DNA of 64,000 nt from DASVUC01 sp038237225 (GTDB lineage: Bacteria > Planctomycetota > Phycisphaerae > Tepidisphaerales > Tepidisphaeraceae), in contig JBBRYX010000001.1 in NCBI GenBank assembly GCA_038237225.1, positions 62,001 to 126,000 of the forward strand, written 5' to 3'. The position numbers were made by a program, and so were the translations under genes. The notes below the pieces were generated by a model that worked only from the letters and a program-made list of their open reading frames with translations, searched no databases and was not told where the DNA came from. Shown here one piece after another: positions 1-8,571 of this stretch; the stretch's first letter is position 1; each line of letters begins with the position of its first letter.

Positions 1-2498
1 ACCAATGGCAGCACACCCATGCCAATCAGGTTGCTGCGATGAATCCGCTCGAACGATTCCGCAATCACCGCTCGCACGCCGAGCAGCATCGTTCCTTTCG
101 CCGCCCAATCGCGGCTTGATCCCATGCCGTAATCCTTGCCGGCAATGACGACCAGCGGCACGTGCTCTTCCTTGTACTTGAGCGAAGCGTCGTAGATGGA
201 CATGACGTTTCCAATGTCAGCGTCTGACGCTCCCCGCGGCCGCGGCTCAACGGGGCCGAAGTATGTCGTAACACCGCCTTCAGTACCGGGCGCCAGCAGA
301 TTTTGCAGGCGAATATTCGCGAATGTCCCGCGCGTCATCACGCGATCGTTGCCTCGGCGCGAGCCGTAGCTGTTGAAATCCAGCGGCTTCACCCCATGCT
401 CAATCAAGTACTGACCCGCGGGCGACGATTTCTTGATCGACCCCGCCGGCGAAATGTGATCCGTCGTCACCGAATCCCCCACCATCACCAGGCATCGCGC
501 CTTCTCAATCGCCTGGATCGGCTCCGGCGCAGGCCTGAGATCAGCGAAAAACGGCGGCTCCTGAATATACGTGCTCGCTTCATCCCAGTTGAAAAGCTCC
601 CCCCCTTTCACCGGGATTGCATTCCATTCCAAATTCTTCTCGCCAACGTTGTCGTACTGGTTCCGAAACATGTCCGGCGAAATCGCAGAGGCAACCACAT
701 CGTGCACCTCCTGCTGCGTCGGCCAAATATCCTTCAGCATCACCGGGTTCCCCGCCTGATCGTTCCCGAGCGGCTCACTGCTGAGATCAATGTCGATGGT
801 CCCTGCCAATGCATAAGCCACAACCAGCGGCGGTGACGCAAGATAATTCGCCCTCACGTGTGGATTGATTCGCCCTTCAAAATTCCGATTTCCGGATAGG
901 ACTGACACCGCCACGAGGTCATTCGCCTCAATCTCCTTCGCGATCGCCTCCGGTAGCGGCCCCGAATTCCCGATGCACGTCGTGCAACCATACCCGACGG
1001 TTTGAAACCCAAGCTTGTCGAGGTATTCGGTCAAATTAGACTTGTTGTAATAATCCGTCACCACCCGCGATCCCGGCGCCAGCGACGTCTTCACATGCGG
1101 CGCAACTTGCAAGCCCTTCTCAACCGCCTTCTTCGCAAGGATCCCCGCGGCAATCATCACGCCCGGATTGGATGTATTGGTGCAGCTTGTAATCGCGGCA
1201 ATCACAATGTCCCCGTGTTCAAGGTGACCGTCCGATGGCGCCGCACTTGGCGATGCAGACGCCGCCCCGACAGGAGCCGTCAGTACAGAAGCCTCAGCCG
1301 GCTTCAGCGCATCGGAAAACGCATTTCGAAACGTCTTCCGCACGCTCGGCAACTCCACCCGATCCTGCGGCCGCCGCGGACCCGCAAGCGACGGCGCCAC
1401 CGTCGAAAGATCCAACTCCAGCACCTGCGCAAACTCCGGCTCAAACTTGTCCTGCCGCCACAGCCCCTGCTCCTTCGCATACCGCTCCACGAGGTCGATG
1501 TGCGACCCATGTCGCCCGGTCAGGCGAAGATAATTCAACGTCTGATCATCAATCGGAAAGAATCCGATCGTGGCGCCGTACTCCGGCGCCATGTTGGCAA
1601 TCGTCGCCCGGTCGGCCACCGACATATTCGCCAGACCCTCGCCAAAAAACTCGACGAACTTTTCCACAACCCCGTGCGCCCGGAGAATCTGCGTCACCGT
1701 CAGCACCAGGTCCGTCGCGGTAGATCCCTCCGGCAGCTTGCCGAAAAGCTTGAATCCGATCACCTCCGGCGTCACCATATAAATCGGCTGCCCCAGCATG
1801 CACGCCTCCGCCTCAATCCCACCGACGCCCCAGCCCACGACGCCGAGCCCGTTAATCATCGTGGTATGAGAATCCGTTCCCACCAGCGAATCCGGATACG
1901 CCACGCCCTTGTCCGTCCAAACAACCTTCGCGAGATACTCCAGATTCACCTGGTGCACGATCCCCGTCGCCGGCGGCACCACTGAAAAATTATCAAACGC
2001 CTTCTGCCCCCACTTCAAAAACTCATAACGCTCCCGATTTCTCTCGAACTCTTTCTCCACGTTGTGCAGCAGCGCCAGCGGATTCGCATACTCATCCACC
2101 TGCACCGAGTGATCGATCACCAGATCCACCGGCACCAGCGGATTGATCTTCTGCGGATCACCCCCCGCGCGCTTCATCGCCGCCCGCATCGCCGCCAAAT
2201 CCACCACGCAAGGCACACCCGTGAAATCCTGCAAGATCACCCGCGCCGGCTTGAACGGCAATTCCTCCAGAACCACATGGTCCGCGTCGTAATTTGCCAG
2301 TCCCGTGATGTCCTCAGCGTTCACCTGAAAGTTATCGAGGTTCCGCAGGCACGATTCCAGCAGCACCTTGATCGAGAACGGCAGCTTGTCCAGGTTCCCG
2401 ATCCCCGACTCCGTCAGCTTGTTGAGCCGGTAGATTTTGAAATCGCCCGCTTTGGTGGAGAGGGTTGATTCCGCGCCGAAGGTGTTGTGAGTTGCCAT
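1..2498 (-). CDS. acnA: Aconitate hydratase (aconitase A), 3' end outside the window
   Basis: Aconitase interconverts citrate and isocitrate in the TCA cycle using a [4Fe-4S] cluster. The minus-strand frame opens at the ATG at 2498 (MATHNTFGAESTLS) and stays open for 832 codons to the window edge, so the C-terminal part, usually about 60-70 residues, is missing. Typical AcnA/IRP stretches are readable: QDFTGVPCVVDLAAMR, PVDLVIDHSVQVD, VGTDSHTTMINGLGVVGWGV and GGIEAEACMLGQP. The cluster cysteines are visible in TSCTNTSNP (near 1170-1195) and YGCTTCIGNSGPL (near 955-1000). The swivel domain should lie in the part running off position 1. The gene is followed upstream by a 230-bp gap that carries a dispersed hairpin. 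The family assignment is very secure; the monomeric AcnA class is preferred over AcnB from motif order. Confidence 0.96.
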   Translation of the reverse strand, partial: MATHNTFGAESTLSTKAGDFKIYRLNKLTESGIGNLDKLPFSIKVLLESCLRNLDNFQVNAEDITGLANYDADHVVLEELPFKPARVILQDFTGVPCVVDLAAMRAAMKRAGGDPQKINPLVPVDLVIDHSVQVDEYANPLALLHNVEKEFERNRERYEFLKWGQKAFDNFSVVPPATGIVHQVNLEYLAKVVWTDKGVAYPDSLVGTDSHTTMINGLGVVGWGVGGIEAEACMLGQPIYMVTPEVIGFKLFGKLPEGSTATDLVLTVTQILRAHGVVEKFVEFFGEGLANMSVADRATIANMAPEYGATIGFFPIDDQTLNYLRLTGRHGSHIDLVERYAKEQGLWRQDKFEPEFAQVLELDLSTVAPSLAGPRRPQDRVELPSVRKTFRNAFSDALKPAEASVLTAPVGAASASPSAAPSDGHLEHGDIVIAAITSCTNTSNPGVMIAAGILAKKAVEKGLQVAPHVKTSLAPGSRVVTDYYNKSNLTEYLDKLGFQTVGYGCTTCIGNSGPLPEAIAKEIEANDLVAVSVLSGNRNFEGRINPHVRANYLASPPLVVAYALAGTIDIDLSSEPLGNDQAGNPVMLKDIWPTQQEVHDVVASAISPDMFRNQYDNVGEKNLEWNAIPVKGGELFNWDEASTYIQEPPFFADLRPAPEPIQAIEKARCLVMVGDSVTTDHISPAGSIKKSSPAGQYLIEHGVKPLDFNSYGSRRGNDRVMTRGTFANIRLQNLLAPGTEGGVTTYFGPVEPRPRGASDADIGNVMSIYDASLKYKEEHVPLVVIAGKDYGMGSSRDWAAKGTMLLGVRAVIAESFERIHRSNLIGMGVLPL

Positions 2499-2659
2499 GA
2501 TATTATTGATGTAGCGATCGCGTGCCCCGCAGGCACAATCAACGCGATCGGCTGGTTGGGGGCAGACGGACCATCTTATGCGCGGGATGTTGCCGTGCAA
2601 ATGAACGACTGACGGCGCGGAGCGTAACTCCTCATTTTTGCGCAAACCACACCGCAGGG

Positions 2660-2685
2660 TTTAGCCGCGTGGCGGAAGCCCGCGG
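2660..2685. repeat. Dispersed GC-rich hairpin with a TTTAGC edge
   Basis: This 26-bp segment between acnA and the TIM-barrel gene is found as an exact reverse-complement copy at 54506-54531. Related hairpins followed by CGCTAAA or GGCTAAA lie at 33244-33266 and 63684-63706. All four are intergenic. It is best read as a member of a dispersed palindromic repeat family; a terminator role is possible, but there is no U-run. Confidence 0.7.
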
Positions 2686-2732
2686 TCGAACCCCGAATTA
2701 ACGTGTGGAAGAACACGACCGCAACCCTGAAC

Positions 2733-3605
2733 TCAAAGAACTAAGATTTGCTGCCTCAGATAATCCAGCCCCAGCCGGATCCCCTGCGTCGGCTCTTCCA
2801 TCCCCTCAAACTCAAGCGACAGGTATCCGTCGTATCCCGCGCGCTTCAATAGTTTGAGCTGCGCCGGGATGTCCAGAACGCCATGCCCGCAGATCGCCCC
2901 GCGCAGTGCGATATTCTTCGGCGTCGCAAACCATCCCGTCGCCGGCATCGTCTTCTTCGATCGCAAATGAAAATCCTTCGCGTGCGCCATGATCACGTAC
3001 TTGCCCAATCGCTTCACCGCCGCCACCGGATCGTCGTTCACACAGAGGAAGTTGCCAAGGTCGATCGTCAATCTGAAATTCGGGTGCTTCACCGCCTTGA
3101 TCAGCCTTTCCACCCGCTCGGCCGCCTGCATAAAGAAGCCATGGTTCTCCAGCGAAGTTTTCACCGATTGCGACTGCGCATAATCCGTCACCGCACGAAT
3201 GGCGGGAACGATGTGCTTCACCGCCGCGGAGAACGTTTCCGGGATCTTCAACGATTTCGAATGATCGCCAAAACCACGCGTGACGTCATGCCGAATGGAT
3301 GAAACCCCGAGCTGACATGCCGCATCAACGTGCAGCTTCAGCCGCTCAATCTCGCCCCGCTGCTCGGCGGCAGGAACCAGAAGCTCAGCGCCGACGCAGT
3401 ACCCCACGGGTGTAAGACCCAGCTTGTCACACCGTGCCCGAAGGTGAGCCGCCCGCTCGATAACCTTCTCATCCGGCACATCAAACCCCGTGAACTCCAC
3501 CGCATCCACACCCGCGTCCGTGATCCACGCGAGCGAATCTTCCAGCGTTTTCTTGTCCTCCGCGCGCCAACGCGCAAGCGAATAGGTCGAGACGGCTATC
3601 TTCAT
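2733..3605 (-). CDS. Sugar phosphate isomerase/epimerase-like TIM-barrel protein
   Basis: This 290-residue protein matches the xylose isomerase-like (AP endonuclease 2) TIM-barrel superfamily, whose members isomerise or epimerise sugars and inositols with a divalent metal. Strand ends carry the expected acidic and histidine ligands: VEFTGFD near residue 38, SLENHGFF near 150, TIDLGNF near 180, MAHAKDFH near 207 and SLEFEGME near 262. There is no signal peptide, so it should be cytoplasmic. It starts at the ATG at 3605, which is followed directly by the usual N-terminal strand MKIAVSTYS. It lies 103 bp downstream of tsf with a 32-bp-arm palindrome between them, so it may not be cotranscribed. 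The exact substrate cannot be told from sequence. Confidence 0.85.
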   Translation of the reverse strand: MKIAVSTYSLARWRAEDKKTLEDSLAWITDAGVDAVEFTGFDVPDEKVIERAAHLRARCDKLGLTPVGYCVGAELLVPAAEQRGEIERLKLHVDAACQLGVSSIRHDVTRGFGDHSKSLKIPETFSAAVKHIVPAIRAVTDYAQSQSVKTSLENHGFFMQAAERVERLIKAVKHPNFRLTIDLGNFLCVNDDPVAAVKRLGKYVIMAHAKDFHLRSKKTMPATGWFATPKNIALRGAICGHGVLDIPAQLKLLKRAGYDGYLSLEFEGMEEPTQGIRLGLDYLRQQILVL

Positions 3606-3617
3606 GAATACTTTCAG

Positions 3618-3702
3618 ATTGACGATCGGGTGATTGAGTCATTGACGATTGAAGAACGCATTGCCTTTCTATCGTCAATGACTCAATCACCCAATCGTCA
3701 AT
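3618..3702. repeat. Long near-perfect palindrome (32-bp arms)
   Basis: Arms 3618-3649 and 3671-3702 are reverse complements at 31 of 32 positions, separated by a 21-base loop. The element fills almost the entire gap between tsf and the TIM-barrel gene. It could end or attenuate tsf transcription, but it lacks a terminal U-run and resembles the other dispersed palindromes of this genome. Confidence 0.85.
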
Positions 3703-3708
3703 TCCCCC

Positions 3709-4506
3709 TTATTTGCCGGTCTCGATCGCGACATAATTCTCAAGCGTCGTCCCGTTCTCTTTGAGAAGCTGCGTGATCGTCTTGGACGGATCCTTCACGA
3801 ACTTCTGATCGAGAAGCACGCGGTCCTCATAGAAACTCTTCATCTGCCCCTCGGCAATCTTCTCCGCGATGTTCTGCGGCTTGCCGGTCGCCTTCGCGCG
3901 CTCGACGGCGATGTCCTTCTCGCTCGCCACCAGCTCCGCCGGCACCTGTTCCCGGCTCAGCGCCACCGGGTGGCTTGCCGTAATGTGCAGGCATAAGTCC
4001 TTGATCAAGTCATCGCTGGGGTTCCCGCTCAAGGCGACGATCACCGCCACCTTGCCGGTGTAGTGGTTGTAGACGCCGGCCCGCCCGCTGGCCTTCATCG
4101 ACGCGGTACGACCCAGCTGGATGTTCTCGCCCGTCTGCTGGCTCGCGCTCACCAGCAGATCCTTGATCTGCGGGTTCGCGTTCAGGTCAACGTTCGGATT
4201 CTTCAGAAGTTCCTGCGTGCCGATCTCCAGAACCTTCGTGACCGGATCGACCTTTGCCGCGAAATCGGTGTTGCATTTTACTTCAATGGCCGCGGCGCTC
4301 TTGCCATCCGCGCCGACAACCGCCATCGCCCGGCCTTCATTGGCGGCGCGCTCCGTGACGCTCGTCTTCACGCCCTTCTTGCGCAGGCCTTCGATCGCCT
4401 TCTCGACGTCGCCGGCAAATTCCGTGAGCGCCTTCTTGCACTCCATCATCCCCAGCCCCGTCTTGGCCCGGAGATCGTTCACCAGTTTGGCGTTGATTTC
4501 TGCCAT
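3709..4506 (-). CDS. tsf: Translation elongation factor Ts
   Basis: EF-Ts is the guanine nucleotide exchange factor that regenerates EF-Tu-GTP. The 265-residue product starts MAEINAKLVNDLRAKTG and contains the hallmark N-terminal UBA-like signature LRAKTGLGMMECKKAL followed by the core with CNTDFAAK near residue 78 and VALSREQVP near 185. It is slightly shorter than the E. coli protein (283 residues), as in many bacteria. The ATG at 4506 is preceded by an AGGAG-like site. It sits 119 bp downstream of rpsB on the same strand, the classical rpsB-tsf order, so both are probably transcribed together. The assignment is secure. Confidence 0.97.
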   Translation of the reverse strand: MAEINAKLVNDLRAKTGLGMMECKKALTEFAGDVEKAIEGLRKKGVKTSVTERAANEGRAMAVVGADGKSAAAIEVKCNTDFAAKVDPVTKVLEIGTQELLKNPNVDLNANPQIKDLLVSASQQTGENIQLGRTASMKASGRAGVYNHYTGKVAVIVALSGNPSDDLIKDLCLHITASHPVALSREQVPAELVASEKDIAVERAKATGKPQNIAEKIAEGQMKSFYEDRVLLDQKFVKDPSKTITQLLKENGTTLENYVAIETGK

Positions 4507-4625
4507 GATTGTCGTCGCTCCTGATTCGTTCGTTGGGTTGATAAAGCGGGCACCGCAATGCTGCGGTGCCCGGTCTTGTGCGATCGTGAAGAACGACCCG
4601 CTAAAAGCGTGCAGTCCCGAAAAAC

Positions 4626-5480
4626 TTATCCCTGACCCGCGGCGACCGGCTCTTGCGGCGCTTGTTCTGCCGCGGGTTGCTCGGTTGCGTCGGTTGCCGG
4701 CTCTTCCTTCCCATCCTCAGCCCGGAAAGCAGCCCGCGCGCTTCGCCGGCGCGGCTGCTGCTCATCGGTCGGCTTGCCCGCTTCGGTTCGACCCGACTTA
4801 CCTTCAATAACCGCGTCCGCGAGCTCGTGCAGCACGATCTCGATCGCCCGCATCGCGTCATCGTTGCCCGGGATCGGAAGATCGATCAGATCCGGATCGC
4901 TGTCGGTGTCGATCAGCGCGATCGTCTTAACGCCAAGCTTCTTCGCTTCCTGCACCGCGATGTGCTCACGCCGCGTATCGACAAGCACCATCAGACCCGG
5001 AAGTTTTTCCATTCGGCGGATGCCTTCAAGGTTGCTCTTGATCTTGTCCATCTCGCGCTGAAGCGCGGACTTCATTTTCTTCGAATAGGTTTCGATCTGC
5101 CCGGTTGCGAAGAGCTTCTCAAGCTCATCCAAACGATTCAGCCGCGCGCGAATCGTGCGGAAGTTGGTCAGCGTTCCACCCAGCCAGCGCTCCGAAACAT
5201 AGTGCATGCCGCAGCGAGTGGATTCTTCCTGGATCGCGTGCTTGGCCTGGCGCTTCGTGCCGACGAAAACCACGTCCTTGCCGCTGGCAACCGCCTGCTG
5301 CACCAGCCGCTTGGCGAGAAGAAGCCCCTTGAGCGTTTCCTTCACGTCGATCAGATGAATCATGTTCCGCTTGCCGTGAATGTACGGCTGCATCTTCGGA
5401 TTCCACCGGCTCACGCGATGCCCGAAGTGGACGCCCGCATCAACTAATGCTTTAACGAGTTCGGCTTGCGATTGTGCCAT
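4626..5480 (-). CDS. rpsB: 30S ribosomal protein S2, with C-terminal extension
   Basis: Ribosomal protein uS2 binds the 30S head-body junction and is needed for S1 binding. The open frame reaches upstream to 5588, but the first codons are low-complexity repeat translation; the ATG at 5480 gives the normal S2 N-terminus (MAQSQAELVKALVDAGVHFG) and 284 residues. Family motifs include GHRVSRWNPKM, YIHGKRNMIHLID, FVGTKRQAKHAI, RWLGGTLTNF and DTDSDPDLIDLPIPGNDDA. The last roughly 55 residues are an acidic, Ala/Glu/Pro/Gln-rich tail absent from short S2 proteins, a feature seen in some phyla. The gene heads the rpsB-tsf pair. No strong ribosome binding site is seen, and the leader contains an A/T-rich palindrome (5489-5583). 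Confidence 0.96.
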   Translation of the reverse strand: MAQSQAELVKALVDAGVHFGHRVSRWNPKMQPYIHGKRNMIHLIDVKETLKGLLLAKRLVQQAVASGKDVVFVGTKRQAKHAIQEESTRCGMHYVSERWLGGTLTNFRTIRARLNRLDELEKLFATGQIETYSKKMKSALQREMDKIKSNLEGIRRMEKLPGLMVLVDTRREHIAVQEAKKLGVKTIALIDTDSDPDLIDLPIPGNDDAMRAIEIVLHELADAVIEGKSGRTEAGKPTDEQQPRRRSARAAFRAEDGKEEPATDATEQPAAEQAPQEPVAAGQG

Positions 5481-5488
5481 GCGATTCC

Positions 5489-5583
5489 ATTTGGATTTTT
5501 GATTTTCGATTTTGGATGGGGGCGACAAACTCATGCCGCACGAGGGCGCCAATCCAAAATTCAAAATCCAAAATCCAAAATCC
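5489..5583. repeat. A/T-rich inverted repeat in the rpsB leader
   Basis: Two arms built of short units such as AATCCAAA and its complement lie at roughly 5489-5517 and 5551-5583 around a GC-rich centre. They pair at about 20 of 24 positions. The composition is unlike the surrounding DNA. It is a dispersed low-complexity element in the leader of rpsB and may have displaced or replaced regulatory sequence. Confidence 0.7.
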
Positions 5584-5589
5584 TTCAAT

Positions 5590-5972
5590 ACAGCCCGGCG
5601 CGAAACCAGCGGCCAAGACGCCGTTCGCCATAAGGCTTAATGACTAATCAATCGAGGATGTAAAAAAATCGATTCGGCCAAAACCCCATGCGGGTGCCAG
5701 GATCGATCCGGCTCTTGGCGAGCCAAGTCCGGAAATGTACAAACACCCTCGCAAGGTTGCAAGCGGGGGCATGCGGAATCCGGACACTTCGCGGGAGCTT
5801 ATCATATCCGAAGCCGAAAAAGGTATCCCTGATAAAATGCGAGATTTCTCGTCCGCCAGCAAGCTCAAGCTTCTATCAATGCAAGAGTTGCGCGAACTCA
5901 CAAGCCACAGTGATAAATGCGATCCGAGGTTCTAATTGCCACCGAGGGTAACCCGCGGGTAAGAACATCATC
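5590..5972. other. Intergenic region, no convincing gene
   Basis: This 380-bp stretch between rpsB and the TraB-like gene holds divergent leaders. A 66-codon plus-strand frame at 5735-5935 lacks a good ribosome binding site and recognisable sequence, so it is not called. No structured RNA or terminator stands out. Confidence 0.5.
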
Positions 5973-6917
5973 ATGCCTAGGAGTTGCCTCAGATCATCGT
6001 GCCTTGCGATCTTCGTATTGATGACGGCTGCGCCCCTGCTTGCCCAGACCCGGCCCGCTACGACGCAGTCATCCGATCAGAATCACTTCATGCGCTTTGA
6101 AGGTGACTCCAAAACCGGTGGCACCCTGCAAACCGCCGACGTCACCTACCAAAACGAAGCCGGTGTAAAAGTCCGGCTCGTCGCGGCGGTTCATATTGCC
6201 GACAGCGACTACTACAAGAAACTCAACGAAAGCTTCCGCCAGTGCGATGCGGTCTTGTACGAGATGGTCAAGCCCAGGGAGATGAGCACGCCGCAGCCCG
6301 GCCAATCCAACAGCGATATCTCAAAGCTCCAACGATTTTTGAAGAGCACATTGGATCTCGATTACCAGTTGGATGCGATCGACTACGAAGCAAAGAACTT
6401 CGTGCATGCCGACATGGATGCCGAGAGCTTTCAACGCATGCAGGAGCAGCGCGGCGAATCCTTCGCTTCTATTATGCTGTCCTCGATGTTGCGGTCGCTA
6501 AGCAATCCCAGCGCCACCGCGACCTACGATGATGAAGCAACCGACAGCCTCGACCTCATGACCCGCCCCGATGGCACGCGACAGTTCAAGCTGATCCTCG
6601 CCCGGCGCATGGGCGACATCGAACACGATGCGATGGGCCTCGGCGCGCTCAACGGAACCGTTCTGCTGACCGAGCGCAACAAAGCCGCCACCACGGTGAT
6701 GCGCGACACCATCAAGTCCGGCAAGAAGAACATCGCCGTGTTCTACGGCGCAGCCCATATGCCCGACCTCGCAGACCGGCTGGATTTGATGGGTTTCAAA
6801 CCCGTCTCAACCACCTGGCGCGAGGCGTGGGATGTCCACATCCGCGACAAAGAGCCTTCGGCATTTCAGAAGCTGATGGGCATGGCCCAGAAGGCTGCCA
6901 CGCAATCGGCGAAGTAG
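5973..6917 (+). CDS. Exported TraB/GumN-like protein
   Basis: The 314-residue product begins with a signal peptide (about residues 1-25, cleavage after LLAQ) and is therefore probably periplasmic or exported. It carries the TraB/PrgY/GumN arrangement: LVAAVHIADSDYYKKLN near residue 70 with the family's His, AVLYEMVKP near 93 with conserved Glu, and the C-terminal FYGAAHMPDLADRL near 255 with the second His. This fold is related to the EreA/Tiki metalloprotease clan; a hydrolase role is inferred, not shown. The downstream lipoprotein gene converges on it with a 23-bp gap. The start is the first ATG before the hydrophobic stretch. The substrate is unknown. Confidence 0.8.
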   Translation: MPRSCLRSSCLAIFVLMTAAPLLAQTRPATTQSSDQNHFMRFEGDSKTGGTLQTADVTYQNEAGVKVRLVAAVHIADSDYYKKLNESFRQCDAVLYEMVKPREMSTPQPGQSNSDISKLQRFLKSTLDLDYQLDAIDYEAKNFVHADMDAESFQRMQEQRGESFASIMLSSMLRSLSNPSATATYDDEATDSLDLMTRPDGTRQFKLILARRMGDIEHDAMGLGALNGTVLLTERNKAATTVMRDTIKSGKKNIAVFYGAAHMPDLADRLDLMGFKPVSTTWREAWDVHIRDKEPSAFQKLMGMAQKAATQSAK

Positions 6918-6940
6918 AATGCGCTCACATCCGCCACCGC

Positions 6941-8377
6941 TTATTTCGCGCGCGGGTTCGATCGGGCTCCATCTTCACGACTCCCCCCAGACGGCCCCGG
7001 ACTGCTCCGCGCCGGCGCTTGCCGGCTCGGCGCATCACCGCGTGGCGATGAAGGCGCAGACTCTCGACGAGGCGCAGATCCGCCCGAATCACGACGCGGT
7101 GCATCGCCAGCCGCTCGCGCCGGAGCCGCCCCGCGATCTGACCTCGAATCCGACCGCGGCGCCGGCTTCGGCCCCTGGTCCCGCGCGGGCGGAACGCTCG
7201 GATCAATTCGAACCGGCGCCCGTGGCGCTTCCCGCTGGGTTTCGCGCTGCGTCGTTCGCAAAGGCTGACGCGCCGCTCTGTTCCGCTCCGTCTGCGGGTT
7301 TCGATCCGCCGGCGGAAATGGCGCAATCATCCGCGACTGCGGAAACTGTGTCTCCGGCCGGTCGAGCAACACCGGCCCGCTCGGGCGCAGGGGACGATCC
7401 GTCACAATCGGGACCTGCCCGCTACCGTCATTGCGATGATCCCGCCAGTTGCCGTCTCTGAAGTGATGATAACGACGAGGCGATATGAAAACGCCCGAGC
7501 CGTAGTACCCGCCGGCATAATGATTCGGATACCACCAGTAGCCGCGATCGTACCGCGCCCCGGAGTAGTAGTAATCATCGTACGCATAACTCCGCGGATA
7601 AACCGCGTAAGGCTCGTATGGATAAACGTAAGTCGGCGCCGGCGAACCGTACGCTGGCGCCGTCACGATCGCCTCCGTTGACGGACCCGTGGCGGCAGCG
7701 TCGGCGCTCGCCCCGGGCTGCGTTCCGGGTGGTGACTTCACCCCGGCATAAATATTCCGCGCATCATCGTAAGCTTCCACGAACGCCGCCTGCGTGCCCA
7801 CTCGCTTCTTCAGATCTGTGACCGCATCCTGAAGCTCGTTCACGATCACGCCGCGGTCCGCGCGAAGCTCATACCACGCCACAAGCTGCCCCGCGATGCG
7901 AAGAACGAACGCTTCAGTGGGCGCTTTGTCGACCGCGCGAACGATATCCGTCAGAGCGGTCGTCGTGTCGTTCTTTCTCGCGCTCACGTAGCTGCTCACG
8001 CCCCAGGCCAACCCGTTCTCCGGCGCATGCTGATTGAGATCCGCCGCCTGGCTCGCGGCAAGCTCCGCAACCCCGAGGTCAACCATCCGCCGGACGAACG
8101 CATCTTCGATCGCGATCTTATCCCCGCCTGATGCAACAGCCTGTGCATACGCATCAATCGCGGCGGATGGATCGGCCGCTCGGAGAATCTTCTCGAGCAA
8201 GGGATCAGCAGGTCTAGTGCTTGCCGGCTGACTTTGCGACACCGAATACAAGGGCGGTTCGTTTGAAGTCGAGCGCCCGGAACGAAGGTTCAAATCCGAC
8301 GAGACCGACGGCGTCGCACACCCCACGATGCTCGCAACAGCTATTGAAACGGTCGTCGAAACAAAGGTGCGTCTCAT
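6941..8377 (-). CDS. Pro/Arg- and Tyr-rich lipoprotein of unknown function
   Basis: This 478-residue protein begins with a lipoprotein-type signal (MRRTFVSTTVSIAVASIVGC, Cys near residue 20). An alpha-helical segment follows (about 55-215), with repeated Ala-rich helices that may form TPR-like solenoid units. A Tyr/Pro/Gly-rich stretch (about 245-310, YPYEPYAVYPRSYAYDDYYY) comes next, then a basic, Pro/Arg/Ser-rich disordered tail of about 150 residues. A strong ribosome binding site (GAGGAG, 6-base spacing) supports the ATG at 8377. The basic tail could bind peptidoglycan, nucleic acid or acidic polymers, but nothing proves this. No family was recognised. It converges with the TraB-like gene. 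Confidence 0.75.
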   Translation of the reverse strand: MRRTFVSTTVSIAVASIVGCATPSVSSDLNLRSGRSTSNEPPLYSVSQSQPASTRPADPLLEKILRAADPSAAIDAYAQAVASGGDKIAIEDAFVRRMVDLGVAELAASQAADLNQHAPENGLAWGVSSYVSARKNDTTTALTDIVRAVDKAPTEAFVLRIAGQLVAWYELRADRGVIVNELQDAVTDLKKRVGTQAAFVEAYDDARNIYAGVKSPPGTQPGASADAAATGPSTEAIVTAPAYGSPAPTYVYPYEPYAVYPRSYAYDDYYYSGARYDRGYWWYPNHYAGGYYGSGVFISPRRYHHFRDGNWRDHRNDGSGQVPIVTDRPLRPSGPVLLDRPETQFPQSRMIAPFPPADRNPQTERNRAARQPLRTTQRETQREAPRAPVRIDPSVPPARDQGPKPAPRSDSRSDRGAAPARAAGDAPRRDSGGSAPRRESAPSSPRGDAPSRQAPARSSPGPSGGSREDGARSNPRAK

Positions 8378-8571
8378 GGCAAGCTCCTCAGCCCGCGGAA
8401 GCCCGGTTCACCCTACACATAATAGGTGCCAAACGCCTGCAATTCCCCCCTGCTCATCCAGTCGCTCGTCGTTCACGCGCGGCTGATGCACCTCGTTCCC
8501 GTCGAAGTTGGTGTCCCCATAAAACCACGCGAACCCGAGCGAGCAAGAGGCGGGTGATCCTGCACGCTCAT
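8378..8571. other. Intergenic region with a repeated 3'-end motif
   Basis: The segment 8552-8576 (GTGATCCTGCACGCTCATTTAG) abuts the stop codon of the PDZ gene and recurs almost unchanged at 31076-31096, again at a stop codon. A shorter relative sits near 23228-23243. It is probably a dispersed repeat that has become the 3' end of both genes. Confidence 0.5.

Noticed and set aside
5481..5588. 36-codon N-terminal extension of ribosomal protein S2
   Set aside because: Reads low-complexity repeat DNA; the normal S2 start is at 5480.
5735..5935. 66-codon frame upstream of the TraB-like gene
   Set aside because: Plausible amino acid composition, but no ribosome binding site and no recognisable sequence; left as intergenic.
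8278..8296. tRNA T-arm-like GGTTCAAATCC
   Set aside because: Lies inside the lipoprotein coding sequence, and no acceptor or anticodon stems can be formed around it.
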